From positions 101,307 through 165,306 of the forward strand of contig NZ_JAHKQL010000022.1 in NCBI RefSeq assembly GCF_018861005.1: a stretch of 64,000 nt of DNA, in the 5' to 3' direction. Below, piece after piece: positions 51,119 through 60,265 of this stretch. The position numbers and the translations under genes are program-made. The DNA comes from Polaribacter vadi. GTDB taxonomy: Bacteria; Bacteroidota; Bacteroidia; Flavobacteriales; Flavobacteriaceae. Each line of letters starts with the position of its first letter. The first letter of the stretch is position 1. The notes below the pieces were generated by a model. It saw only the letters and a list, made by a program, of their open reading frames with translations. It was not told where the DNA came from and did not search any database.

Positions 51119-51844
51119 ATGAGAGTATTAAAAAGTTTAGCAATTATTACAGTTTTAGGAACAATGGTTTCTTGTGGAAATCAAGTAAAAAACGCAAGTT
51201 CTTTAGAAACTGAATTAGATTCAGCTAGTTATGCTTTAGGTTTAGATATGGCTTTAAAAGTAAAAGCTAATTTTGATGAAGCAGATACAGATTTATTTTT
51301 ACAAGGTTATAGAAACGGAATTGATTCTACAAACTTGTTAATAGAAGAAAAAGACTTAAGTAATTTTTTAAGAGCTTTCTTTCAAAAACAACAAGCAGAA
51401 AAAATGAAAGAACAGCAAGCTAAAGCAGAAAAAGATGCTTTAATTAAATTTGCTGATGTTAAAAATGCGGGTGAAGAATTTTTAACGCTAAATAAAGTAA
51501 AAGATGGTGTAGAAACTACTGCAAGTGGTTTACAGTATATTGTACTAAAAAATGGTAAAGGAGATAATGTAAAGCCTACAGATAAAGTTAAAATCCATTA
51601 TCATGGAACTACAATTGATGGTGAAGTTTTTGATAGTACTGTAGATAGAAAATCTCCATATACATCAAATGCAAATGTTTTTGTACCAGGTTTTAACGAA
51701 GCATTAACTTTAATGAATGTTGGTTCAAAATATAAATTTTTCATTCCTCAAGAAATTGCTTATGGAGCACAACAAAGAGGGCAATTAATTAAACCTTTTT
51801 CAGCTTTAGTTTTTGAAATTGAAATATTAGAAATTGTTAAGTAA
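51119..51844 (+). CDS. FKBP-type peptidyl-prolyl isomerase lipoprotein
   Basis: A 241-residue protein with lipobox MVSC (Cys18). The N-terminal part (about 28-125) is helical and dimerisation-like, as in FkpA/Mip (LDSASYALGLDMALKV). The FKBP domain (about 135-241) has KVKIHYHGTTIDGEVFDST, FVPGFNEALTLMNVGSKYKFFIP and the final FEIEILEI. It lies 9 bp after gldI and 3 bp before the cyclophilin-FKBP gene. Confidence 0.93.
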   Translation: MRVLKSLAIITVLGTMVSCGNQVKNASSLETELDSASYALGLDMALKVKANFDEADTDLFLQGYRNGIDSTNLLIEEKDLSNFLRAFFQKQQAEKMKEQQAKAEKDALIKFADVKNAGEEFLTLNKVKDGVETTASGLQYIVLKNGKGDNVKPTDKVKIHYHGTTIDGEVFDSTVDRKSPYTSNANVFVPGFNEALTLMNVGSKYKFFIPQEIAYGAQQRGQLIKPFSALVFEIEILEIVK

Positions 51845-51847
51845 TAG

Positions 51848-53005
51848 ATGAAAAAATCAATCTATATTTTAGTTTGTTTCTTTTTAATTATTGGTTGTCA
51901 ATCTCCAAAATATAAAGATTTACAAGATGGTTTGTATGCAGAAATACAAACGAATAAAGGAGATATCTTATTAGAACTATACCCAGAAACTGCACCAATG
52001 ACAGTTGCTAATTTAGTGTCTTTAGTAGAAGGAACTAATAATAAAGTTGCAGATTCTTTAGAAGGTAAAAAATTTTATGATGGTATTCGTTTTCATAGAG
52101 TTGTAGATAATTTTGTAATACAAGGAGGTGACCCAACAGAAACAGGAAGAGGAACTCCTGGTTATAGGTTTGGTAGCGAGTTTACTAAAGATGAAAATGG
52201 AAATTTGCTTTATAAACATGATGATGCAGGCGTATTTTCTATGGCAAATGGAGGTCCAGAATCTAATGGAAGTCAGTTTTTTATAACACATAGAGCAATT
52301 CCTCATTTAGATGGTAAACATACTGTTTTTGGTAAAACAATTGTTAATTCAATTCAGTTAGCAGATTTAATAACAAAAGCTAAAGACTCTTTAAGTTTAG
52401 AAAGAGCAATAGATTCTTTAAGAATGGCTGTTGTTTTTAATATAGAGCAATTTGATACTATTAATACAATAGAAATTGTTAGAATTGGTAGTAAAGCAAA
52501 ATCTTTTGATGCAGCAGAAATTTTTGATGCAGAATTAATTAAATATGCAGAAGGTAAAAAAGATAGAGAAAAAGATCTTTTAAATGCAGAGGCTGTTAGG
52601 TATTCTAAGTATTTAGAAGATAAGGTTACTTTTTTAGCTAAAATGGATGAAGATAAAGCAACAAAGACAAGCTCTGGCTTACGTATTTTAAAGCTTAAAA
52701 ATAATCCTTCAGGAGAAAAAGTTGTTACTAATAAACCTATTAAGGCACACTTTACATTATATACTGCAGATGGTAAAAAAATACAATCTACAGAAGATTC
52801 TGGTCAGCCTTTTGTTTTTCAGTTAGATGATGCAGAAAGACCAATGATAACAGGTTTTAAAGAAGGTGTTGCAGATATGAGAGTAGGTGAAAAAGTACGT
52901 CTTTTTATACCTTATTATATTGGTTTTGGTGAAGCAAAATTTGGACCTTTTCCAGCAAAATCTGATTTAGTTTTTGAAGTAGAAATTTTAGAAATAAATA
53001 AATAA
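51848..53005 (+). CDS. Cyclophilin-FKBP fusion lipoprotein
   Basis: A 385-residue lipoprotein (lipobox IIGC, Cys17) with two unrelated PPIase domains. Residues about 28-205 are a cyclophilin domain: GDILLELYPETAPMTVANFV-like region, YDGIRFHRVVDNFVIQGGDP, and SMANGGPESNGSQFFI. Residues about 270-385 are an FKBP domain: PIKAHFTLYTADGKKIQ, ITGFKEGVADMRVGEKVRLFIP and VFEVEILEI. A Lys/Glu-rich helical linker joins them. It is third in the PPIase run after gldI. Confidence 0.92.
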   Translation: MKKSIYILVCFFLIIGCQSPKYKDLQDGLYAEIQTNKGDILLELYPETAPMTVANLVSLVEGTNNKVADSLEGKKFYDGIRFHRVVDNFVIQGGDPTETGRGTPGYRFGSEFTKDENGNLLYKHDDAGVFSMANGGPESNGSQFFITHRAIPHLDGKHTVFGKTIVNSIQLADLITKAKDSLSLERAIDSLRMAVVFNIEQFDTINTIEIVRIGSKAKSFDAAEIFDAELIKYAEGKKDREKDLLNAEAVRYSKYLEDKVTFLAKMDEDKATKTSSGLRILKLKNNPSGEKVVTNKPIKAHFTLYTADGKKIQSTEDSGQPFVFQLDDAERPMITGFKEGVADMRVGEKVRLFIPYYIGFGEAKFGPFPAKSDLVFEVEILEINK

Positions 53006-53006
53006 T

Positions 53007-53588
53007 TTGTTCGATTTTATAATTAAAAAAGATCAAGAATTATTAATATTCTTAAATAGTTTAGGAAGTGAACAATGGGACCCTTTTTGGTTGGCAATAA
53101 CCAAACAATTTAACTGGGCACCATTGTTCCTTTTTGTTATTATCTTAATATTTAAATTTTTTGGTTTAAAACGTGGAGGTTTTGTAATATTATCTCTAAT
53201 AATTTTAGTAGCCTTTTCTGATCAGTTTGTAAATTTAATTAAGAATTCTGTAGAAAGATTAAGACCAAATAACAATCCAGAAATAAATCATATCATAAGA
53301 ACTTTTACTTATTCTCCTGGTGGTTTTAGTTTTGTATCTGGTCACGCAACAACATCTACATTTTTTTCTGTATTTGTAATCCTTTTGCTTAAAGATAAAT
53401 TCAAATACATTTACTTCATTTTAATTTTTCCACTATTTTTTGCATATAGTAGAATGTATTTAGGAGTGCATTTTCCTTTGGATATTACATTGGGCGCTTT
53501 AATTGGTTTTACGCTGGCAAATTTGTATTATTTGCTGTTTAATAAAGTAGATCAGAAGTTGTTTGCAAAACAAATTGCAAAAGAGTAG
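53007..53588 (+). CDS. PAP2-family membrane phosphatase
   Basis: A 193-residue phosphatase with about five transmembrane segments. All three PAP2 motifs are present: KX6RP in KNSVERLRP (about 80-88), SGH in FSFVSGHATTS (about 112), and SRX5H in SRMYLGVHFPLD (about 149-156). It dephosphorylates lipid substrates such as undecaprenyl diphosphate or phosphatidic-acid types at the periplasmic face. The start is a TTG (53007), one base after the preceding stop; no ATG is available nearby, and the resulting N-terminus (MFDFIIKKDQELLIFLN) is normal for the family. Confidence 0.92.
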   Translation: MFDFIIKKDQELLIFLNSLGSEQWDPFWLAITKQFNWAPLFLFVIILIFKFFGLKRGGFVILSLIILVAFSDQFVNLIKNSVERLRPNNNPEINHIIRTFTYSPGGFSFVSGHATTSTFFSVFVILLLKDKFKYIYFILIFPLFFAYSRMYLGVHFPLDITLGALIGFTLANLYYLLFNKVDQKLFAKQIAKE

Positions 53589-53592
53589 CTTT

Positions 53593-55254
53593 TTAATTAA
53601 CTTCTACCAAATATCTGATTTCTAAAGCCTCTTTTCTAGTATCTTTTTTTAGAAATTTATTATTAATTCTACTTACAGCAAAGTTTTCGATTTCTTTTAT
53701 TATTTTAAAATTTACGTTTTGTCTTTTAAATAAATCAATTTCTTTTTTATTAAGATAAAAAATACGTCCTTTTTCTTGATGGATTTTTAAAGTATCAATT
53801 CTTTTAAAATTATCTTTTAAATAATATTCGAAGGCAAAATGACGATTCATATTATCTAACAAACTTCCTTTGCCTTTATAATTTTTATTTACAAAACGAG
53901 CTGCACTTACACCTCCTTGATAAGGTAAAATAGTTGGATAAAAATGTGTGAATAAAAAGGTGTAAATATTTAAAAAAAATACTGTAGAAACAAGGAATAG
54001 TTTCTGAATTGAGCTGTTTTTAGATTTGTAAATACTTCTGAATATAAAGATTGAAAAAGCTAAAACTGCTAAAAGTACAAAGTTAAATTCAGGTTGCATT
54101 ACATAAAATAGAAAGCCGATAATTAAAATGGCAATTACATTTTGAAACCAGAAAATTACAGCATAACCTTTTGTAGTAACAATCCTATTGTTACTTAATT
54201 TGTCAATAAAATCAGCAACAATAATTGCCATAAAAGGAAATACAATATTAGTATAATGAGCTAATTGAAATTTACTTAAAGAGAAAATAATTATGGCTGA
54301 TAAACATCCAAAAAGACTATAGAATTCCTCTTTTGTAATTATTTTTTTAAGGTTTCTTTTTACTTTGCTAAAAGTTGCTATGTAAAAAAGGATTCCAAAA
54401 GGTAAAAAAGCCCAAAGAATAGTGTGTAAAAAGAACGTTTTATCTCCAGTTCCTTTTATAGGGCCAGAATTAAAAAATCGACCAAACTGACTATCCCAAA
54501 AGAAAAATTTTAGTCCAGAAACATTGTTTCGTTCAAAAACTAGTTTTTCAGGATGCATATCAAACTGAACATATAATGTGTAAAGTTCTGGTAAAATAAA
54601 AATGAAAATTAGTACGGTTGCAAATAACCAAATAGGGTTAATAATTTGTTTCCATTTTCTTTTTAAAAACAACTCACCACCCAATGCAGCTATTATAGGA
54701 ATCATCGCAAAAATACCTTTAGTCATAATTGCAAATGCAGAAAAAAGACAGGCAAAAATTAAATGTTTTATTCGTTTGTTTTTTAAGTAAACATCAAAAT
54801 AATAAATGCTACTAATCATAAAAGCAGTTAAATAAGCTTCAGCTCTTACATCAAAATTAGAAATAATACTATGAGTTGCAGTTGCTAAAATAATTGCAGC
54901 ATAAATACCAGTTTTTGTATTGTAATTATTTTTAGTGAATTTATAGGTGGTATAAATTCCGAAGAAAAAAATAAGCACTGCAGGTAGTTTGTAAGCAAAA
55001 TTAGTAACTCCAAAAATTTTATAAGAAATTGCAGTAAGCCAAAAAGGTAAATGAGGTTTATCTAACCAATCATGGCCTAAAGAATATAGGTTTATATAAT
55101 CGTTACCTTCTGCTATACTTTTAGAAATTGATGCGTATAATGCAGCATCAGGATCTATTAAATCTAAAGGAAGCCCAATAATAGTAACAATTAAAATTAA
55201 AGTAAAAATTAAAAAAAACAGATTATTTTCTTTTGATAAAAATTTGGCTAACAT
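53593..55254 (-). CDS. ArnT/PMT-like GT39 glycosyltransferase
   Basis: A 553-residue polytopic membrane protein with about twelve hydrophobic segments. LIDPDAALYASISKSIAEG and the following DWLDKPHLPFWL carry the acidic and D-K-P-H motifs of the ArnT/PMT family (GT-C fold), which transfers sugars from polyprenyl phosphate to lipid A or proteins at the outer leaflet. The acceptor is unknown. It lies tail-to-tail with the PAP2 gene (4 bp apart) and downstream of the TlpA-like gene. Confidence 0.85.
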   Translation of the reverse strand: MLAKFLSKENNLFFLIFTLILIVTIIGLPLDLIDPDAALYASISKSIAEGNDYINLYSLGHDWLDKPHLPFWLTAISYKIFGVTNFAYKLPAVLIFFFGIYTTYKFTKNNYNTKTGIYAAIILATATHSIISNFDVRAEAYLTAFMISSIYYFDVYLKNKRIKHLIFACLFSAFAIMTKGIFAMIPIIAALGGELFLKRKWKQIINPIWLFATVLIFIFILPELYTLYVQFDMHPEKLVFERNNVSGLKFFFWDSQFGRFFNSGPIKGTGDKTFFLHTILWAFLPFGILFYIATFSKVKRNLKKIITKEEFYSLFGCLSAIIIFSLSKFQLAHYTNIVFPFMAIIVADFIDKLSNNRIVTTKGYAVIFWFQNVIAILIIGFLFYVMQPEFNFVLLAVLAFSIFIFRSIYKSKNSSIQKLFLVSTVFFLNIYTFLFTHFYPTILPYQGGVSAARFVNKNYKGKGSLLDNMNRHFAFEYYLKDNFKRIDTLKIHQEKGRIFYLNKKEIDLFKRQNVNFKIIKEIENFAVSRINNKFLKKDTRKEALEIRYLVEVN

Positions 55255-55283
55255 AAGTTTTTTGTAAAGTTTTTAAATCTATT

Positions 55284-56504
55284 TTATATATTGTGTTCTT
55301 CTAAAAGTTCTTGAACAAATTCTTCAAATTCTTTTTTAAACTCTTCATACTTTTTACCAGTTGCAGGTCCATTAAAACCAGTGTGAATTTTTTTAACTTT
55401 TCTGTTTTTATCCATAAAAATAGTGGTAGGATAAGAGATAATATGGTTTAACATTGGTAATTTTTTTTGCGCCAAAGTTTTATCAGCAACTTTACCATAT
55501 TGTGCTAATAAAACAGGGTATTCTACACCAACTCTTTCTTTAAAACGCTTAATTCTTTGGTAAGCAATTTCTCTGGTTTTTGCCACTTCAAAAGCTAATG
55601 CAATTACTTGTAAATTTTCATTCGGATTTTCCTGTAAATAGTTTACCAAATACTTACTTTCATCCAAACAATTTGGGCACCAAGTTCCCATAATTTGAAT
55701 GATGATAGTTTTGTCTTTAAATTCAGGATCACTTAAAGCAACAATTCTACCTCTTGTATCAGGAAAAGAAAAATCGAAATATTCGTACCCCTCTTTAATG
55801 TAGGTTAAATCTTCTTCTTTTGGCAACTCATAAGCATTGTTTAGTTTTGCTCTAAAAGGTTCTTTCCAATGATTTCCAGAATAGAAAAAACCATTCATTA
55901 TAGAATCTGTAACCTTTGCTTTAAATAAAAATGCATGAGCACCATCAAAAGTAGAAAGCTTTAAAGAATCACCATCAATAATACCTTCTAAGTATCTATA
56001 ATCTCCAGTAGTTGTTCTAAAAGTACCAGTTACTTTATTTTTAGTTTGATTAAAAATTCCTTTGGCAATGTATCTTTCATCAGGATTATTATCACTAAAA
56101 ACAGTTTGCCAATTACCAGAAATATTAACTGATTCTTTTTTTGTTGATGAAAATCGGACACTATCTTTTTTTGCTTCAAAAAGTACAACTCTGTCTAAAC
56201 TAGGTTTAATAAAACTACCTTTTAATCTGTTATTTGCAATTTTAGCAATAATATAACCTTCAAAAACAGGTGTTTGTATCGTAATTGAATCATTGCTGTA
56301 AGTAATTTCGTCAACAATAATTTTTTCATCAGCATTAATAATAGTGATTAAAGAATCGTTTTCAACTTTAAAAATAAATGGTAATTCTTGGTTGTCTTGC
56401 ACCTTTAAAATAGCTCTGTAAGTACCTTTATCTAATTTTATTTCTGTTTTTTTATCACAAGAAATAAATATTAAAATACTGATTATCAATAAAAAAAATC
56501 TCAT
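55284..56504 (-). CDS. TlpA-like thioredoxin-fold lipoprotein
   Basis: I start at MRFFLLIISILIFISC (lipobox Cys16); the frame is open 20 codons further but begins with TTG. The first half (about 20-235) is a beta-rich DUF4369-like region. The second half (about 240-400) is a TlpA/ResA-type thioredoxin domain with active site GTWCPNC (Cys276, Cys279) and the cis-Pro loop SYPTTIF. It would reduce disulfides in exported proteins, for instance cytochromes. A -7 element lies 58 bp upstream. Confidence 0.9.
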   Translation of the reverse strand: MRFFLLIISILIFISCDKKTEIKLDKGTYRAILKVQDNQELPFIFKVENDSLITIINADEKIIVDEITYSNDSITIQTPVFEGYIIAKIANNRLKGSFIKPSLDRVVLFEAKKDSVRFSSTKKESVNISGNWQTVFSDNNPDERYIAKGIFNQTKNKVTGTFRTTTGDYRYLEGIIDGDSLKLSTFDGAHAFLFKAKVTDSIMNGFFYSGNHWKEPFRAKLNNAYELPKEEDLTYIKEGYEYFDFSFPDTRGRIVALSDPEFKDKTIIIQIMGTWCPNCLDESKYLVNYLQENPNENLQVIALAFEVAKTREIAYQRIKRFKERVGVEYPVLLAQYGKVADKTLAQKKLPMLNHIISYPTTIFMDKNRKVKKIHTGFNGPATGKKYEEFKKEFEEFVQELLEEHNI

Positions 56505-56561
56505 TACTAACTCTTTTTTAGAAAAATTGAAATTACAATAATTTGCGAACATTATTAAGGG

Positions 56562-56569
56562 CAAAATTA
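56562..56569 (-). promoter_or_regulatory. Candidate -7 element for the TlpA-like gene
   Basis: TAATTTTG on the minus strand, an exact TAnnTTTG match 58 bp before the chosen ATG. A transcript starting here would still include the other in-frame ATG at 56552. Confidence 0.35.
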
Positions 56570-56639
56570 TAATGAATATGTTTAATATAACCTTAAAATT
56601 GGTTAAATTCGCAGATTAAATATCATCATAAAAAAATAA

Positions 56640-59066
56640 ATGAAAATATCGTATAATTGGTTACAGCAATTTTTAAAAGTTGATTGGGAAGCTGAAAAAA
56701 CTGGTAAACTTTTAACGGATTTAGGTTTAGAAGTTGAAGGAATTGAAAAGATAGAATCTATTAAAGGTAGTTTAAAAGGAGTGGTTGTTGGTGAGGTTTT
56801 AACTTGTATTCAACACCCAAATGCAGATAGATTAAAAGTAACTACTGTTAATTTAGGCGATGAAAATCATGTGCAAATTGTTTGTGGAGCACCAAATGTT
56901 GCTGCTGGTCAAAAAGTACCTGTAGCCACAATTGGTACTATTTTATATGATGAAAAAGGCGAAGGATTTAAAATTAAAAAAGGTAAAATTAGAGGAGAAG
57001 AAAGCCATGGAATGATTTGCGCTGAAGACGAATTAGGTCTTGGTAAAGGACATGATGGAATTCTAGTTTTAGAAGCTGATTTAAAACCAGGTACACCTGC
57101 TGCAGAAGTTTTTGATATTGAAACTGATTATGTTTTCGAAATTGGTTTAACACCAAATAGATCTGATGCTATGAGTCATTTTGGGGTAGCAAGAGATTTA
57201 CGTGCTGGCTTATTACAAAATGATTTAAATTTAGAATTAATATCGCCATCTGTAAGTGATTTTCATGTAGATGAAAGAACATTACGTTATGATGTTGAAG
57301 TAGAAAATAAAGAATTAGTACCTCGTTATTGTGGTATTACTATTACTGATGTAGAGGTTAAAGACTCACCAGATTGGATTAAAAATAGATTAAAAGCAAT
57401 TGGTATTACACCTAAAAATAATATAGTTGATATTACCAACTATGTTTTGCATGAATTAGGTCAGCCTTTACATGCTTTTGATGCCCAGAAAATTAAAGGT
57501 AATAAGATTATTGTTAAAACTTTAGAAGAGGGTACAAAATTTACAACACTAGATGAAGTAGAAAGAGAGCTTTCTGCAGATGATATTATGATTTGTGATA
57601 CTGATGGAAATCCACTTTGTATTGGTGGTGTTTTTGGAGGTTTAAAATCTGGAGTTACAGAACATACAAATTCAATATTTTTAGAAAGTGCATATTTTAA
57701 TCCTGTTTCTGTAAGAAAAACAGCAAAAAGACATGCTTTAAACACAGATGCATCTTTTCGTTTTGAAAGAGGAATTGATATCAATATGACAGAGTATGCT
57801 TTAAAAAGAGCAGCTTTATTAATTGAAAAATATGCTAGTGGTAAATTGGCATCAGATATTTCTGATTTCTATCCTATTAAAATGGAAGATTTTCAAGTAT
57901 TTCTTTCCTACGATAATGCTTATAGGTTAATTGGTCAAGAAATTCCGAAAGAAAAAATCAAGAACATTTTAGCTTCATTAGAAATTAAAATTAATAGTGA
58001 AACTGCAGGTGGTTTAGGACTAACAATACCATCTTATAGAACAGATGTTCAAAGAGAGGCAGATATTATAGAAGAGATTTTAAGAGTATATGGTTACAAT
58101 AATATTGAGTTTTCATATAAATTAAATACTTCTATTTCTTTTGATTCTAATAATGATACAAAAGTAGAAAACATAGTTGCAAACCAGTTAAGTGCTTTAG
58201 GTTTTAACGAAACTATGGCTAATTCATTAACAAAACCTGAGTACAATTCTCTATCAGAAAGTATAAGTGAAGATGCTAAAGTGATGATGTTAAATCCGTT
58301 AAGTAACGATTTAGCTGTAATGCGTCAATCAATGTTATTTAGTGGTTTAGAATCTGTTTCTTACAACTTAAATAGAAAAAATACGGCTTTAAAGTTTTAT
58401 GAATTTGGTAAAACTTACCATAAATATGGTGATAAATATCAAGAAGATAAGCATTTAACGCTTTTTGTTACAGGTAATAGAACAAAAGATTCTTGGCAAT
58501 CAAACAATAATCCTTCAGATTTCTTTTATGTAAAAGGAGTAATAACTTCAGTTTTAGAAAGATTAGGGATTCAGAAATTAAAAGCTACTCCTGTTAAAAA
58601 CGATGTTTTCTCAGAAGGTTTAGTTTTTAGTTTAGGTAAAATTAAAATTGCAGAATTTGGAGTTGTAAAAAGAAATGTTTTAAAAGAATTTGGTATAAAA
58701 CAAGAAGTTTTATTTGCTGATTTTAATTGGGATAATGTTTTAAAATTCTCTGGTAATAAAAATGTTAAAGTAGCTAGTTTAACAAAGTTTCCTGCAGTAA
58801 AAAGAGATTTAGCATTATTGTTAAATTCTAAAACCGAATTTAAAGAGGTGTATAATTTAGCATTTCAATCAGAAAGAAAACTCTTAAAAGAAGTAGATTT
58901 GTTTGATGTTTATGAAGGTGATAATTTACCAGAAGGTAAAAAATCTTATGCTGTTAGTTTTGTTTTACAAGACGAAACAAAAACTTTAGAAGACAAGCAG
59001 ATTGATAAAATAATGCAAAAATTACAACAAAGTTTCGAGAAAAATTTAGAAGCTGTTTTAAGATAA
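56640..59066 (+). CDS. pheT: Phenylalanyl-tRNA synthetase beta subunit
   Basis: The 808-residue protein has the full beta-subunit layout: B1 start MKISYNWLQQFLKV, a tRNA-binding EMAP/OB domain (about 40-150, HPNADRLKVTTVNLG), the B3/B4 editing domain (GQPLHAFDAQKI and RFERGIDINMT), the B5 domain (YRTDVQREADIIEEILRVYG), the catalytic-like core and a C-terminal ferredoxin-fold anticodon-binding domain (KFPAVKRDLALLLN). pheS is not adjacent. Monocistronic with its own terminator. Confidence 0.97.
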   Translation: MKISYNWLQQFLKVDWEAEKTGKLLTDLGLEVEGIEKIESIKGSLKGVVVGEVLTCIQHPNADRLKVTTVNLGDENHVQIVCGAPNVAAGQKVPVATIGTILYDEKGEGFKIKKGKIRGEESHGMICAEDELGLGKGHDGILVLEADLKPGTPAAEVFDIETDYVFEIGLTPNRSDAMSHFGVARDLRAGLLQNDLNLELISPSVSDFHVDERTLRYDVEVENKELVPRYCGITITDVEVKDSPDWIKNRLKAIGITPKNNIVDITNYVLHELGQPLHAFDAQKIKGNKIIVKTLEEGTKFTTLDEVERELSADDIMICDTDGNPLCIGGVFGGLKSGVTEHTNSIFLESAYFNPVSVRKTAKRHALNTDASFRFERGIDINMTEYALKRAALLIEKYASGKLASDISDFYPIKMEDFQVFLSYDNAYRLIGQEIPKEKIKNILASLEIKINSETAGGLGLTIPSYRTDVQREADIIEEILRVYGYNNIEFSYKLNTSISFDSNNDTKVENIVANQLSALGFNETMANSLTKPEYNSLSESISEDAKVMMLNPLSNDLAVMRQSMLFSGLESVSYNLNRKNTALKFYEFGKTYHKYGDKYQEDKHLTLFVTGNRTKDSWQSNNNPSDFFYVKGVITSVLERLGIQKLKATPVKNDVFSEGLVFSLGKIKIAEFGVVKRNVLKEFGIKQEVLFADFNWDNVLKFSGNKNVKVASLTKFPAVKRDLALLLNSKTEFKEVYNLAFQSERKLLKEVDLFDVYEGDNLPEGKKSYAVSFVLQDETKTLEDKQIDKIMQKLQQSFEKNLEAVLR

Positions 59067-59070
59067 TTAC

Positions 59071-59097
59071 AAAGCTCCTTTTTAGGAGCTTTTTTTA
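59071..59097 (+). terminator. Rho-independent terminator of pheT
   Basis: AAAGCTCCT pairs with AGGAGCTTT around a T-loop, followed by a U-run. It begins 5 bp after the pheT stop. Confidence 0.85.
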
Positions 59098-59109
59098 TAA
59101 AAGTAAATT

Positions 59110-60141
59110 ATGTACAAATTAATAATAAGACCATTTTTCTTCCTTTTTGACCCTGAAAAAATACATTATTTTACATTTTCTTTGGTTAAATTTTTATCTA
59201 AAATACCTTTAGTACCAAATCTTTTTAGAAGCCTTTATCAAGTAAATGATAAAAAACTAGAACGTAATTTATTCGGATTAACATTTAAAAACCCAGTTGG
59301 TTTAGCAGCAGGTTTCGATAAAAATGCAGTTTTATATAATGAATTGGCAAATTTCGGATTTGGTTTTATAGAAATAGGTACTGTAACACCTAAAGGCCAA
59401 GTTGGTAATCCTAAAAAAAGATTATTTCGTTTAAAAGACGATCAAGGGATTGTCAATAGAATGGGGTTTAATAACGAAGGTTTAGCCATTGCAATTAAAC
59501 AGTTAAAAAAGAATAAAGGCAAAGTAATTATTGGTGGTAATATTGGTAAAAACACTCAAACTTTACCAGAAAATTACACAGCAGACTATAAAGAATGTTT
59601 TAAAGGTTTACATCCTTATGTAGATTATTTTGTGTTGAATGTAAGTTGCCCAAATGTTGGTAGTCATGCAAAATTAAATGATAAAGATTATTTGGTTGAG
59701 TTAATTACAGAATGCCAGAAACTAAATAATTTAGAAGAAAAACAAAAGCCAATTTTATTAAAAATTGCACCAGATTTAAATGATGTTCAGCTTGATGAGA
59801 TTATAGAACTAGTTGCAGAGACAAAGATTGATGGTGTAATTGCTTCAAATACATCAACCAATAGAAGTAATTTAAAAGCTTCAGAAGCACGTTTAAAAGA
59901 GATTGGTAATGGTGGTGTAAGTGGCCAGCCAATAAAAAATCAAAGTACAAAAGTGATTAAATATTTGGCAGATAATTCTAATAAATCTTTTCCAATTATT
60001 GGAGTAGGAGGTATCCATTCAGAACAAGATGCTTTAGATAAATTAAATGCAGGTGCAGATTTGGTTCAGATTTATACAGGTTTTATTTACGAAGGTCCAA
60101 GTTTGGTAAAAAGAATTAATAAAGCAATTTTAAAAAAGTAG
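59110..60141 (+). CDS. pyrD: Dihydroorotate dehydrogenase (quinone), class 2
   Basis: Oxidises dihydroorotate to orotate, passing electrons to menaquinone. The 343-residue length and the N-terminal amphipathic segment ([20 protein letters not shown]) mark the membrane-associated class 2 enzyme. FMN/substrate motifs: [11 protein letters not shown] (about 63-73), [20 protein letters not shown] with the catalytic Ser (about 176), and [14 protein letters not shown]. It stands alone between pheT and the GT10-like gene, far from the dihydroorotase-like gene at the left end. Confidence 0.96.
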   Translation: MYKLIIRPFFFLFDPEKIHYFTFSLVKFLSKIPLVPNLFRSLYQVNDKKLERNLFGLTFKNPVGLAAGFDKNAVLYNELANFGFGFIEIGTVTPKGQVGNPKKRLFRLKDDQGIVNRMGFNNEGLAIAIKQLKKNKGKVIIGGNIGKNTQTLPENYTADYKECFKGLHPYVDYFVLNVSCPNVGSHAKLNDKDYLVELITECQKLNNLEEKQKPILLKIAPDLNDVQLDEIIELVAETKIDGVIASNTSTNRSNLKASEARLKEIGNGGVSGQPIKNQSTKVIKYLADNSNKSFPIIGVGGIHSEQDALDKLNAGADLVQIYTGFIYEGPSLVKRINKAILKK

Positions 60142-60265
60142 TTTTATAAAGATGATGTTATATTATTCAGTTTAATCTCTAAGAAATTGAATATTTATTT
60201 TTCCTTTGAACTTTAAAAAAAATGAAAAAGAATTAAATTATTTTTTTTACTAAATTTATACTAAG

